From Myxococcus terminator_A (lineage in GTDB: Bacteria; Myxococcota; Myxococcia; Myxococcales; Myxococcaceae), in assembly GCA_049194865.1 (NCBI GenBank), contig JBLZWL010000116.1, positions 1-64,000 of the forward strand: a stretch of 64,000 nucleotides of DNA. Direction: 5' to 3'. This document shows positions 1 to 8,583 of this stretch, piece after piece. The position numbers and the translations under genes were made by a program. The number at the start of each line of letters is the position of its first letter. Positions within the stretch are counted from its first letter, which is position 1. The notes under the pieces were generated by a model. It worked only from the letters and a program-made list of their open reading frames with translations. It had not been told where the DNA came from and did no database searches.

Positions 1-2854
1 GCTCTTCGGCGGGCAGCGTCTCCATGCCGTGAGGGACGATGGGAATGGCCAGGGGCCTGCCATCCGAGCGCCCCGGCGTGTACAGCGCCACGTCCACGTG
101 CTCGCGCAGCAGCCGGCGACGCTCGCGGAGCACGGCGTCTTCCAGTGGTTCGTTCCAGGACTCGGGGCGGGCGTAGGTGGCGAGGTCGCCCTTCCTGTCC
201 ACGAGGATGACGGGGATGCCGCGCAGCAGGAGCTGCTCCAGGATGTTGAGCGCGAGCGTCGTCTTGCCGCTGCCCGAGCCACCCAGGAAGGCACTGTGCC
301 GCGTCAGCTCGGAGGGTTCGAGGGTGATGGGCTGCGTGAGGAGTCCCTCCGAGGCGCCTATCCCCAGCGGGCCCGTGAGGACTTCGCGATGAACCGGAGT
401 GCCGGATGCGGGAGTGACCCGAGGCGCCGTGGGGCCCGATGCGGGAGGGACGCGAGCCACCAGAGTGCCGGACGAGGGAGTGGGGCGAGGCCCCGGAGGG
501 CCGGAGACGGGAGTAGCGCGAGGCACCGGGGGGCCGGAGACGGGAGTAACGCGAGGCACCGAAGTACCGGACGCGGGAGTGGGGCGAGCCTTCGGCGTGA
601 GCCCTCCCGGAACAGAAGGACCAGCGGGCTTCGCGGCGGGGGCGGGCGGACGGGACTCGTGCCCGGTCAACAGCTCACTCACCGCCTTCATGTTCCGTGT
701 GGCGATTTCGGCGGCGTCGTCCACGGAGACGGGGGGCTGGCTCGGCGGGCGCGGTGCGGTGGGAGCACTGGCCGGGCTCGCTGACGCCTTGTCCATGGCG
801 CCACTTGTGGCTTCCGCACGAGGGGGTGGCGCGACGTCCTCGCTTGTGGCGTCGCGAAGCGGCCTGCCGAAGGGAGAAGTCACCGAGTCATTGAAGAGCG
901 TGGTCTGCCTCGGGATGAAACCGTTCTCCGTCCTGGCTCGCGGCGGAGCGGGCGGAGCGGGCACCTCGGCGCTCTTCGTGGTGCGGCTCGTGGGCTCTCC
1001 CTCTGTCTTGGGCCGCGCGGGCCCCGTGGGCGGAGGCGGGAGCCCGAGTCGCTCCAGCCCGAGAATGTCGCCCATCGACTTCAATCGCGTGACGGGACGC
1101 GCCGTGCGGCTCCACTCCGCGAGGGCCGCCTGTCCCACGTGCTGGGCACGGAAGTCTCGCAGGGCCGACAGGTCCCTCAAGTCGCTGTCGCCGAGGACCA
1201 CGCGGCGTCCACCCTGGCGGAAGAGCCGTCCCAGTTGCTCTTCCACCACTGTTCCCGTGGTGGAGGGGAACTCGGAGGTTCGGACCAGGACGGGTGTCTT
1301 GCCGGCCGCGGCCTTGAGGGCCTCCGCCATCTGTCGACCCAGGTGACCACCCCGCGAGCTGTGCTCACATAGCGCGAGGATGAGCTTGTTGCCCGACGGA
1401 TGGACGCCGACGTCCAGCAGGTCGTCACCGTTGCGAGTCTTCACCAGGAAGCGGGGCGAGCCGTTCAGCTCCTCGCTGCCCATCTCGATGGCCCAGGCGA
1501 GCAGGGCGGTCACATCGGAAGGGTCCTCGGGCAGCTTCTCCTTGTAGGCGGCGCGGAAGTCCGTCCACGCCTGGTCCATGTCGATGGGCCCGGAGCCAGG
1601 AGGCGGCTTCACGTCGTTATCGCCCGCGCGCCTGTTGGGAGACGGGAGCGGGAAGGAGTCCGGCAACTGTTGCAGGTCGATGGCGCGTTCGCGATACCGG
1701 CGGCACTCGTTGAGGACATCGCGGGCACGCTGTCCACCGAGCGCCTCGAAGCCCTCGGAAGGAATGGGATGAGTCGGGGTGTTGGCGTCGAACGTCACGC
1801 CGCGCTGCTCGTAGAGGGAGCGGAGCCTGCGGGTCGCGATGTCTCGCGCGGTGCTTGCGGTGACGGTGCGCTCCAGTGTCACGGGCTCCGGGTCGTTCTC
1901 GATGCGATCGACCATTGCGCGCGTGAGCAGGGGTCGCATCTTCTCCCAGTAGTCGGAGAGGCAGCAGACGACGACCACGGCCCTGGGCACCTTGCCCGCG
2001 ATGGCGGCCAGCGTGTTCATCGCCCGGCGGAACGAGTTCTCCATCTGCGGGCGCTGATCGAAGTCGCTGATGTCCTCGACCTGGTCCACGCAGAGCACCA
2101 GTGCATGGCCCAGCGCGCCCATGAGTCGGCCCAGGTGCTCCACCATCCGCGCGGGGCCGTCGTCCGACGTGCGGGGGATGAGCTCTCCAATGACCTTCCG
2201 GTCCTCCGTGGAGATCTCCTCGCAGCGCAGCCAGTTGAAGATGCGGCGGTTGATGCGAGGGTCCCTGCGCTGGAAGTAGATGAGCGCGCGCAGCAGGTCC
2301 ACTTCCACGTTCCGGAAGCGCGCGTCCGCGAGCAGTTCATCCGCGACGGCTCGGACGGTGCCGTGCAGTTCATCGTCTTCGAGGATCTTCTGCTCGTGTT
2401 CGATGAGCGGCGCGAAGAGGCTGGTGCACTGGCTCATCAGGGTGTTGGACAGGTGCATCAGGCCGCTGTCGTCGCCCTGGGCCACGTCGTAGGGATGGTC
2501 CAGCGAGTCGATGAGGCTGGAGAGGAGGTAGCGGTCGTAGTGCGCGGCATCGACGGTCATCGGCATGTAGCCGGTGAAGCCGCGCTTCTGCCCGTGCGCG
2601 TGATTGCGGAAGGCTCGCACGAGGTGCGTCTTCCCGCTGCCGGACTCTCCGAGCAGGAGCAGGAGTTTGCCGGTGTCGGGAGCGGGCGTGGTCGTCGCGC
2701 GGTCCAGCAGGCGCTTGAAGGCGCGGCGCGCCGGAGCGTTGAGCGTCTCCACGTCGAACGGGTCGGGTTGCCAGAGGTACTGGCCCTGTTGGACGCCGCT
2801 GAAGACCTCTCCGCTGTCGGAGAGGAAGACCTTGAGTCGAGGGTCGCTGGACAT
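1..2854 (-). CDS. Double P-loop ATPase (AAA+ plus HerA/FtsK-like), 3' end off window
   Basis: The reverse strand is open from ATG at 2854 to the left edge, giving more than 950 residues with no stop. The N-terminal half has a Walker A (GESGSGKTH, about residue 60) and a Walker B-like ALVLCVDQVED, as in AAA+/KAP-type NTPases. A Pro/Ser/Thr-rich linker of 11-residue repeats follows. A second P-loop (GGSGSGKTT, followed by ILVDRKGD) then appears, typical of HerA/FtsK/DUF87 DNA-pumping ATPases. It is the last gene of a three-gene operon, starting 21 bp after the winged-helix gene. Two different motor domains in one chain, downstream of a nuclease gene, suggest a DNA-translocating defence complex; this is inference. 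The C terminus is not visible, so family assignment is limited. Confidence 0.85.
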   Translation of the reverse strand, partial: MSSDPRLKVFLSDSGEVFSGVQQGQYLWQPDPFDVETLNAPARRAFKRLLDRATTTPAPDTGKLLLLLGESGSGKTHLVRAFRNHAHGQKRGFTGYMPMTVDAAHYDRYLLSSLIDSLDHPYDVAQGDDSGLMHLSNTLMSQCTSLFAPLIEHEQKILEDDELHGTVRAVADELLADARFRNVEVDLLRALIYFQRRDPRINRRIFNWLRCEEISTEDRKVIGELIPRTSDDGPARMVEHLGRLMGALGHALVLCVDQVEDISDFDQRPQMENSFRRAMNTLAAIAGKVPRAVVVVCCLSDYWEKMRPLLTRAMVDRIENDPEPVTLERTVTASTARDIATRRLRSLYEQRGVTFDANTPTHPIPSEGFEALGGQRARDVLNECRRYRERAIDLQQLPDSFPLPSPNRRAGDNDVKPPPGSGPIDMDQAWTDFRAAYKEKLPEDPSDVTALLAWAIEMGSEELNGSPRFLVKTRNGDDLLDVGVHPSGNKLILALCEHSSRGGHLGRQMAEALKAAAGKTPVLVRTSEFPSTTGTVVEEQLGRLFRQGGRRVVLGDSDLRDLSALRDFRAQHVGQAALAEWSRTARPVTRLKSMGDILGLERLGLPPPPTGPARPKTEGEPTSRTTKSAEVPAPPAPPRARTENGFIPRQTTLFNDSVTSPFGRPLRDATSEDVAPPPRAEATSGAMDKASASPASAPTAPRPPSQPPVSVDDAAEIATRNMKAVSELLTGHESRPPAPAAKPAGPSVPGGLTPKARPTPASGTSVPRVTPVSGPPVPRATPVSGPPGPRPTPSSGTLVARVPPASGPTAPRVTPASGTPVHREVLTGPLGIGASEGLLTQPITLEPSELTRHSAFLGGSGSGKTTLALNILEQLLLRGIPVILVDRKGDLATYARPESWNEPLEDAVLRERRRLLREHVDVALYTPGRSDGRPLAIPIVPHGMETLPAEE
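395..600 (-). repeat. 33-bp (11-residue) degenerate tandem repeats in the ATPase linker
   Basis: About six to seven copies of an 11-codon unit read approximately VPRVTPVSGPP on the minus strand. They link the two ATPase halves. Copies differ at several positions but keep the 33-bp period, so copy number could vary between strains. The encoded segment is probably a disordered, flexible tether. Confidence 0.75.
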
Positions 2855-2875
2855 GCGCGCTCCTGGAAGGGCGAA

Positions 2876-3880
2876 TCAGACGACGACGAAGTGGAAGCTG
2901 GCGCCGTAGGAGCGCACCTCGGACTCGGCGACGTCCGTGGGGTTCATGGCGGAGACGAGGTCGGCGCGAGTCAGGGACAGGCGTTGGGTGCGGTTGGCTT
3001 CCAGCAGCGCGGCATCGAAGGCTTCACGGTGGGGCCACTCGGGCTGGAGGGCCTTCCACACGTGGGAGATGAACACCTTGTCGCGGCCGAAACGGCCGGT
3101 GGGCAGGGCTCGGGCCACGGAGAGGACGCGGTCGGCGAAGTCCTCCTTGCGAGGTGGCGGTGGCTCCGCGTTCCGGGTCGTCGGCGCGGTGGACACCACT
3201 GTGGGAATAGCAGGCTGCTCGGGAAGGAACCATTTGCGCAGGAGGGTGAGGCGCACGGCCTCCGCGTCGGCGCGCGTGGCTCCCGCGACTCGGGCCGTGA
3301 GCTGCTCCACGGCCTTGCGAGGGTCCTTCACCTCCGTGCCGAGCAGCTTGCCGAGGAGGTGCGCCTGCACGGCGGCGAGGGAGAAGGGGCGCTCGGTGTC
3401 GACGCCGAGCTGACGCCAGAGGAGCCGGTCGCGGAGCTGAGGGAGGGAAGGGTCTCCCGCGCTCACGGCGGGGTACTGTCTGCCGAGCACCGCCGCGCGC
3501 ACGCCGTCCGCGTCGGCGAGTCGGGTCAGCACGGCCTTGGATGGGGTGAGCTCCAGGCTGTTGGCGAGCAGGTAGGTGGCCTTGAGCTTCTTCCAGGTGA
3601 GCCCCTTGGGGAGCTGTTCGAGGCGCAGGAACTGGAGGACGCGGGTGAGGCCGGCGCTGGTCAGCTCCAGGCCGGCTTTGTTCTTCCGGGCCACGAGCTG
3701 TTCTTGGAGCAGGTGCTCCAGCACGGAGTCGAGGCGGGTCTTCCACTCGGAGCGGCTGAGGCGGTGTTCCACGAAGGGGCGCAGGGCCTTGTCGAGCTCC
3801 GCCCGGGTGCCGGTGCGGTGGGGACGGGGAGCGAGCCAGGTGAGTGCGAGTCCCGCCAACCGGTTGTCAGGGCTGTCCAT
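2876..3880 (-). CDS. Winged-helix protein of the nuclease/ATPase operon, unknown family
   Basis: This 334-residue protein is of no family I recognise. Residues about 25-80 look like a winged helix (helical, ending in a LARKNKAGLELTSAG-like wing). The C-terminal 90 residues, after a Pro-rich spacer, form a second compact region with GRFGRDKVFISHVW and RADLVSAM, and also look winged-helix-like. There are no catalytic motifs and no membrane segments. Its start overlaps the stop of the upstream nuclease gene by 14 bp, and its own stop lies 21 bp before the ATPase start, so the three are very likely translated together. A bridging or DNA-reading subunit between nuclease and motor is the simplest guess. 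Confidence 0.8.
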   Translation of the reverse strand: MDSPDNRLAGLALTWLAPRPHRTGTRAELDKALRPFVEHRLSRSEWKTRLDSVLEHLLQEQLVARKNKAGLELTSAGLTRVLQFLRLEQLPKGLTWKKLKATYLLANSLELTPSKAVLTRLADADGVRAAVLGRQYPAVSAGDPSLPQLRDRLLWRQLGVDTERPFSLAAVQAHLLGKLLGTEVKDPRKAVEQLTARVAGATRADAEAVRLTLLRKWFLPEQPAIPTVVSTAPTTRNAEPPPPRKEDFADRVLSVARALPTGRFGRDKVFISHVWKALQPEWPHREAFDAALLEANRTQRLSLTRADLVSAMNPTDVAESEVRSYGASFHFVVV

Positions 3881-5105
3881 GCGTTGTCCTCTGTGCGGCG
3901 GCTTCCTGCCGCCGGGCGGCCATCAGTGCTTCGATTGTCTTGAGAATCTCTTCGTACCGAGGCACGACGTCTTCTTCAAGGAAGCGAGCGACCCAGTACC
4001 CGGCGCGCTGGAGGGCAAGGTCCTTGCGTCTGTCGCGGCGGAAGCGCTCGGGGTCGAGGAAGTGGTGGTAGCCGTCGATCTCCACGGCGAGCCGCAGCTC
4101 GCGGCAGAGGAAGTCCACTTCCAGGGGGCGACTGCCATCGCCGAGGTCCAAGGTGGCATTGAGGGCGAAGAGGCCCCGGGTGGCGGGGTGGACCTGGAGA
4201 ATCTTGTTGTAGAGGAAGCGCTCGGCCTTGCTGCGGGCACGGGCTTCATCTTTCTGGCGAGCGACGTGGACGGCCTGCGCGCTTTCACGAAAGCGTTCGA
4301 GGAGGGGCTCGACTTTGGCGTCCTGCGCGTGTGGCCGCGCGGAGGGAGCCTGCTCCGGGGAGGGTGTTCGCGGAGCGAGGGGGGCGGACGTGCTGCTGGG
4401 GTCGGGGAGTTCGAGCAGGCCCTCACGCAGCATGGCGAGGGCATGGGTTTCCTTGCGACCACGAGGTTCGCCGAGCGCCTCGGGAGGCAGCATGCAGGCG
4501 ATGTGAAGCATAGGGGCCGCGGTGCAGAGGGCGGTCGCAGTGCGCAGGCTGCGCGAGTCGGAAGGGGAGACGCGAAGGTGGAGCGCGGGGGCACGGCCCT
4601 CGGGGATGAGGCAGAGGAGGGCGTGGAGGAGGCGGAGAGGGTCGCGAGTGATGGCTTCGCGAACCTCGGCGGAGAGTTCGCCGGGCGCAGCAGGCGAAGG
4701 GGTTACGAGGAGCTGTCGGCACAAGGCCCAGGTGGCGGGCTCGGAGTGGGGTGGCTCCAATCGCTCGAAGAGGACGTGGCGCTCGTGAGGCGTCTTGCCC
4801 TCGAAGTGCAGCTCGCGAGGGGAGAAGGCGCGCTGGGAGAGGACGACGTAGCTCTCAGCGTCGCGCGAGAGGTTGCGCTCGATGGTGAGGGCGGAGGCCC
4901 AGGTGGAGACGGTGGTGCGAAGATCTTCGCTTCCCGAGGACGCGGCCTTCAATCCGCTGCGGTGAAGCCATTCATCCCAGAGGAGGCGGGCGCGGTCTTG
5001 AGGGCCGACCAGGACGCTCAGCGTGGGGATGCCCTCCGCGCGCCGCCGGGCATGCCGGTCCAGCGAGTCCAGGAGCGCGGTGTCCGCCGGTGACAGCAAG
5101 CCCAT
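3867..5105 (-). CDS. DUF559/Vsr-like PD-(D/E)XK nuclease, first gene of the operon
   Basis: 412 residues from ATG 5105, preceded by a GGGGGA stretch. The frame is open further up to 5306, but the upstream extension reads like non-coding DNA. The first 300 residues are unfamiliar and mostly helical. The last 110 form a DUF559-type endonuclease fold (family related to Vsr): Asp331 (EVDFLC), Glu342 and Asp344 (VEIDGYHH), then RRDRRKDLALQRAGYWVARF. The active-site residues look intact. DUF559 domains occur in restriction and repair proteins; fusion to a long unknown N terminus within an operon with two ATPase domains supports a DNA-targeting defence role by inference. Confidence 0.85.
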   Translation of the reverse strand: MGLLSPADTALLDSLDRHARRRAEGIPTLSVLVGPQDRARLLWDEWLHRSGLKAASSGSEDLRTTVSTWASALTIERNLSRDAESYVVLSQRAFSPRELHFEGKTPHERHVLFERLEPPHSEPATWALCRQLLVTPSPAAPGELSAEVREAITRDPLRLLHALLCLIPEGRAPALHLRVSPSDSRSLRTATALCTAAPMLHIACMLPPEALGEPRGRKETHALAMLREGLLELPDPSSTSAPLAPRTPSPEQAPSARPHAQDAKVEPLLERFRESAQAVHVARQKDEARARSKAERFLYNKILQVHPATRGLFALNATLDLGDGSRPLEVDFLCRELRLAVEIDGYHHFLDPERFRRDRRKDLALQRAGYWVARFLEEDVVPRYEEILKTIEALMAARRQEAAAQRTTHGQP

Positions 5106-5360
5106 TCCCCCACGGGTCTCCTGTGATGGACCCGTCGTACTGGGATGGAAGCCTGCTCCTGCATGGATACCGCTGGCAAGCCGGGGGCACAGGCTCCATC
5201 CAATGGCGCACAACCTGCGCGGCAGGGTCTGCAACCACCCCTCTCTGTGTGCTCGATTCACGCCCGAGGAAGAAAGACAGGGCGATGTCACGGGTCGTCT
5301 CTGCACGAGCCTATTTCACGAATCCTTCAGTACCTTGCCTCAAGACATTCCACTGTCGGG
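5106..5360. promoter_or_regulatory. Divergent intergenic region between nuclease operon and HNH gene
   Basis: This 255-bp region between two divergent start codons must hold promoters for both directions. No convincing -35/-10 pair or inverted repeat was seen by eye. Confidence 0.4.
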
Positions 5361-6350
5361 ATGGACTCAGGACGTACGTGGCTGGTGCTTTCGTATGGAG
5401 AAGAGCGTGGTTACGCGGGTAACGAGGGGTATGCCGACGAGTTGGCGTCGGTCTATCGCTATGACAGCAAAGTCCAGAACCACCTTCAAATCGTCAAAGG
5501 GGACCTGCTGATTATCTGCGACAAAAGGCAGGTTCTGGGAGTTGCCAGTATCGAGAGAATCGACGCCGTCGCGGGGACAAAGCTCCAGCGCAAGTGCCCG
5601 AAGTGTGGTGCAACTGTCAGCGTTGAGCGGAAGACGCTTCGCCCTCGCTTCAAGTGCGATGCGGGGCACCTGGTCGATGACGTGAACTCCATCAACGCGC
5701 CTTGTACCAAGTTCTCTGCTTGGTTTGGTGACACATTCAGAGGCGTCCCTTCGGGTACGCCGATCTCAATTGCACAGGCACGAGCTGCTTGTCGTAAGTT
5801 CAATCGGCAGATGGCTATGCAGGAGGTGGTACTTTCTCGATTGAGTGACTCCGCTCCCGGGTTGCTTCCCTTGATTCAGGAGCTTGCTTCACCTGGGCCT
5901 GTCCATGGACTCGGTCTCATTGCCGCCGACGCATTGGAGGAGCCCTATGTTCCAAATCATGAGGACGAAAGGGAGCGTGTGTCGCGGGCGATTCGTGCAC
6001 GTCGAGGGCAGAAAGCCTTCCGGCAGAGTTTGCTCAAGCAGTTCGACAACAAGTGTCTCGTCACGAAATGTCACCTCCTGGATTTGCTGGAAGCGGCGCA
6101 CATAATTCCCTATCGCGGAGAAAAAGATAATCACGCCTCGAACGGGCTTTTGCTGCGCGCGGACATCCATACTCTCTTCGATCTGGACCTGCTGGGTATC
6201 GATCCCGTGACTTTGAAAATCCAGCTCCATCGGCGGGCGAAGGGCATGGGCTACGAAGCCTGGGATGGTGCTGTGCTCGCCTGTGATGCCCGATTGCTGA
6301 GCAAGGAGGCACTGCAGGCGCGCTGGAAGCAGTTCCAAATGCGCGCCTGA
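5361..6350 (+). CDS. HNH endonuclease with N-terminal reader-like domain and zinc ribbon
   Basis: 329 residues from ATG 5361; the frame is open from 5145 but the upstream part is not protein-like. The C terminus is an HNH nuclease of the HNH_2 type: His247 in AAHIIPYRG, Asn in ASNGLLL, His in DIHTLFD. Residues about 79-103 carry a zinc ribbon (CPKCG, then CDAGH). The first 65 residues (TWLVLSYG to GVASIERI) resemble the beta-barrel start of EVE/PUA-like modified-base readers, although that is only a resemblance. The architecture suits a type IV-like, modification-dependent restriction enzyme. The gene is visibly AT-richer than its neighbours, suggesting recent transfer. It diverges from the nuclease/ATPase operon. 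Confidence 0.85.
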   Translation: MDSGRTWLVLSYGEERGYAGNEGYADELASVYRYDSKVQNHLQIVKGDLLIICDKRQVLGVASIERIDAVAGTKLQRKCPKCGATVSVERKTLRPRFKCDAGHLVDDVNSINAPCTKFSAWFGDTFRGVPSGTPISIAQARAACRKFNRQMAMQEVVLSRLSDSAPGLLPLIQELASPGPVHGLGLIAADALEEPYVPNHEDERERVSRAIRARRGQKAFRQSLLKQFDNKCLVTKCHLLDLLEAAHIIPYRGEKDNHASNGLLLRADIHTLFDLDLLGIDPVTLKIQLHRRAKGMGYEAWDGAVLACDARLLSKEALQARWKQFQMRA

Positions 6351-6357
6351 CACATCG

Positions 6358-6394
6358 GCCCGGGGCCGCGGCTACCGCGGGTCCGGGTCCCCCT
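6358..6394. terminator. GC-rich hairpin at the convergent HNH/cupin junction
   Basis: A CCGCGG-CTA-CCGCGG core with flanking CCCGG/CCGGG arms spans the stop codon of the cupin gene, just after the HNH stop. It could stop transcription from both sides. There is no T-tract, so an intrinsic terminator is uncertain. Confidence 0.4.
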
Positions 6395-7571
6395 GAGGCA
6401 GCTCCAGCACATCCGGCATCTCCGCCAGCATGTTGGCGTTCGGGTAGAGCGTGAGCTGTCCCTCCTGTCGCTCCAGGAGTCCCTCAATCCCTCCCGGCGT
6501 CGCCTCGAACGGCGTCCCGTGCACCTGGAAGGCGAACGCCTCCCACAACCTGGCCACATGCTCCCGCCAGGAGCGCGGCAGTGCCTGGAACGTCTTCCGT
6601 GCCTGCTCCGCCAGCGGTGACGTGTCCCCACCCTCCTCGTTCCCGAACACGCGCCGCCGGAAGATGTCCCGCTCCCGGCTCCGCTCCTCCGGCGTGGCCC
6701 TCGCCAGCGCCCGCACTCCCGCCGACAGGTCCTTCCACAGCTCCAACGTCGCCGAGGACGGAATCGTCGTGATGAAGCTGTTCACCATCACATGCATCGC
6801 CCCGAACGACTCCACGTGGTGCCACCAGAAGGGCGGAATCAACAGCGCATCCCCGGGCTCGACGACCGCGACACACGCATGCTCCAACGCCGTGCGGAAC
6901 CGTGGATGCCTCTCCAAATCCAGGTCCAACAACTGCACGCTCGTCGTCGGCGCTCCGCCCCCCAGCACGTCGAACGGCGCGTGGTACATGTTCGCCAGTT
7001 GCTCCGGCGGGAACATCGTCACCCGCTTGGTGCCCTCGAACATGCAGATGAAGTTGATGCAGTCGTCGTAGTGCAGGTTCACCACCTGCCCATCCGAACC
7101 AATCCAGAACTTGCTCTCCACCCCGAGCGGCTCGGTGAACCGCAGGAAGTCGAAGCGCAGCTTCTCCCGGACGTGCGACTGCTCCAGCATCCCGTTCTGC
7201 ATGTAGACGTACTCGCCCGTCTCCACCGCCGCCTTCAGGCGCCCCGCGAAGTCCGCGAACGTGCCCTGCTCCGGCATCACCGCCGCCGCCCCATCCGCGT
7301 CATTCACCACGAGCTTCGGCCGGTACTGCCCCCGCGACTCCGGCGGCAACACGCAGAAGTAGTGCGTGCGCTCTCCGAGCTGCGCCTCCAGCGCCGCCAG
7401 CTTGCCGTCCAACGTCGACCGCGAGCGCAGCTCCCCGAGCAGCCCCGAGTCCTCCAGCAACCCCCGCACGATGACGGGCTCCCGGTAGTGCCACTCCCGG
7501 AGCTCCTCCAGCGATGGGCGCTCCAACCTGCGAACCGATGGGGCGGAAAAGGGCAGGGGCTTCAGGGGCAT
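6372..7571 (-). CDS. JmjC/cupin-8-like Fe(II)/2-oxoglutarate oxygenase
   Basis: 399 residues from ATG 7571 (MPLKPLPF); the frame extends 11 codons further up without a better start. It has a cupin_8/JmjC fold: the iron-binding H167-Y-D169 lies in NLHYDD, with a distal histidine in PPFWWHHVES. GTKRVTMFPP and EPGDALLIPP are typical of the family. These enzymes hydroxylate proteins, tRNA or small molecules using O2 and 2-oxoglutarate; the substrate here is unknown. It stands alone, convergent with the HNH gene. Confidence 0.85.
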   Translation of the reverse strand: MPLKPLPFSAPSVRRLERPSLEELREWHYREPVIVRGLLEDSGLLGELRSRSTLDGKLAALEAQLGERTHYFCVLPPESRGQYRPKLVVNDADGAAAVMPEQGTFADFAGRLKAAVETGEYVYMQNGMLEQSHVREKLRFDFLRFTEPLGVESKFWIGSDGQVVNLHYDDCINFICMFEGTKRVTMFPPEQLANMYHAPFDVLGGGAPTTSVQLLDLDLERHPRFRTALEHACVAVVEPGDALLIPPFWWHHVESFGAMHVMVNSFITTIPSSATLELWKDLSAGVRALARATPEERSRERDIFRRRVFGNEEGGDTSPLAEQARKTFQALPRSWREHVARLWEAFAFQVHGTPFEATPGGIEGLLERQEGQLTLYPNANMLAEMPDVLELPQGDPDPR

Positions 7572-7638
7572 GGGCTCCGACTCGCGGCACGAGGGGGCCT
7601 CCACGCTAGCATGTCTCCCCGAGCCCTCCGGAGCACCC

Positions 7639-8583
7639 CTAGAGCCATCCCCCCGACACGGGCACCGGCGCCGCCTCGCGGTAGATGCGCAGCGTGTCCG
7701 CCACGCTGTGCTGGAACTCGAAGCCCGTCGCCTCCAGGAAGCGCCGGTTGTCCACGACGATGGGATAACGCAGGTGGTCCAGCGCCCCCACAGAGAGCCG
7801 GGGGAAGCCCGCCCGCCCCAACAGGAACGACAACACCCGCGAAGGCAACGGCACCCCCATGCGCCCCGTCTCCCTCACGATGACCGAGAGCGGAATCGGC
7901 GCGGGCCCGGCGATGTTGAAGATGCCCCGCACCTTCTTCTCCAGCGCGAGCTGCAACGCCGTCACCACGTCCTCTTCCTGCATCACATGGAACAGCGGGT
8001 CATACCCCAGCACCAGCGGCACCCGTCGGCCCTTCAGGAACGACGCCAGCGTCCCCGTGCCCGGCGCGCCCAGGGTGTACGGCAGCCGCAGCACCCCCGT
8101 CGTCACCTCCGGCAGCCGCCACAGCGCCGTGGCCGCGTACAGGTCGGCGGCCACCAGGTCCGCCAGCTCGGGGATGGCCTCCAGCGCGCGCGGTGGTTCG
8201 TCCTCGGAGTGGTACAGCGGCGAGTCCGGCGCCGCCCCGTAGAACGTGTGCCGTCCCACGAAGAGCAGCTGCTTCACGCCGTGTGTCGCGCAGTGGTCGA
8301 ACACCGCCTTGGTGCCGTCCAGGTTGATGCGTCCCCGCTCCGCCCCCGGCACCGTGAAGGCCGTGACGGTGGCCATGTGCACCACCGCCTCCGGACGCCA
8401 GCGGCGGAAGACGTCCTCGGCCACGCGCTTGCGCACGTCGCCCCGGAACACCTCGATGCCCGCCTCCTTCGCGTTCTCCCATGGGCGGATGTCCACCCCC
8501 GCCACATCGTGGCCGGCGAGCTTCAACCGCAGCGCCAGCTTGCGCGCGATTCCTCCAGAGATACCCGGGATGAGCACCCTCAT
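7639..8583 (-). CDS. NAD(P)-dependent epimerase/dehydratase (extended SDR)
   Basis: 314 residues. The N terminus MRVLIPGISGGIARKLA is a Rossmann nucleotide-binding motif, followed by GVDIRPW and VVHMATVTAF, where NAD(P) and substrate are bound. The usual YxxxK is not obvious (HTFYGAAPD occupies the region), so catalysis may differ from classical epimerases. Its ATG overlaps the TGA of the acyltransferase gene (ATGA), indicating one operon. A lipid- or sugar-modifying reductase acting with the acyltransferase is plausible, but the substrate is unknown. Confidence 0.85.
   Translation of the reverse strand: MRVLIPGISGGIARKLALRLKLAGHDVAGVDIRPWENAKEAGIEVFRGDVRKRVAEDVFRRWRPEAVVHMATVTAFTVPGAERGRINLDGTKAVFDHCATHGVKQLLFVGRHTFYGAAPDSPLYHSEDEPPRALEAIPELADLVAADLYAATALWRLPEVTTGVLRLPYTLGAPGTGTLASFLKGRRVPLVLGYDPLFHVMQEEDVVTALQLALEKKVRGIFNIAGPAPIPLSVIVRETGRMGVPLPSRVLSFLLGRAGFPRLSVGALDHLRYPIVVDNRRFLEATGFEFQHSVADTLRIYREAAPVPVSGGWL

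Noticed and set aside
1400..3943. Long open frame of 847 codons on the plus strand
   Set aside because: It is antisense to the ATPase and winged-helix genes, with His/Glu/Gly/Arg-rich low-complexity translation typical of shadow frames in GC-rich DNA; the minus-strand proteins have clear motifs.
5106..5306. Longer start for the DUF559-type nuclease
   Set aside because: The 67 upstream residues look non-coding and would leave little room for the divergent promoter.
5145..5360. Longer start for the HNH gene
   Set aside because: The extra 72 codons are not protein-like and would fill the divergent promoter region; ATG 5361 begins the conserved domain.
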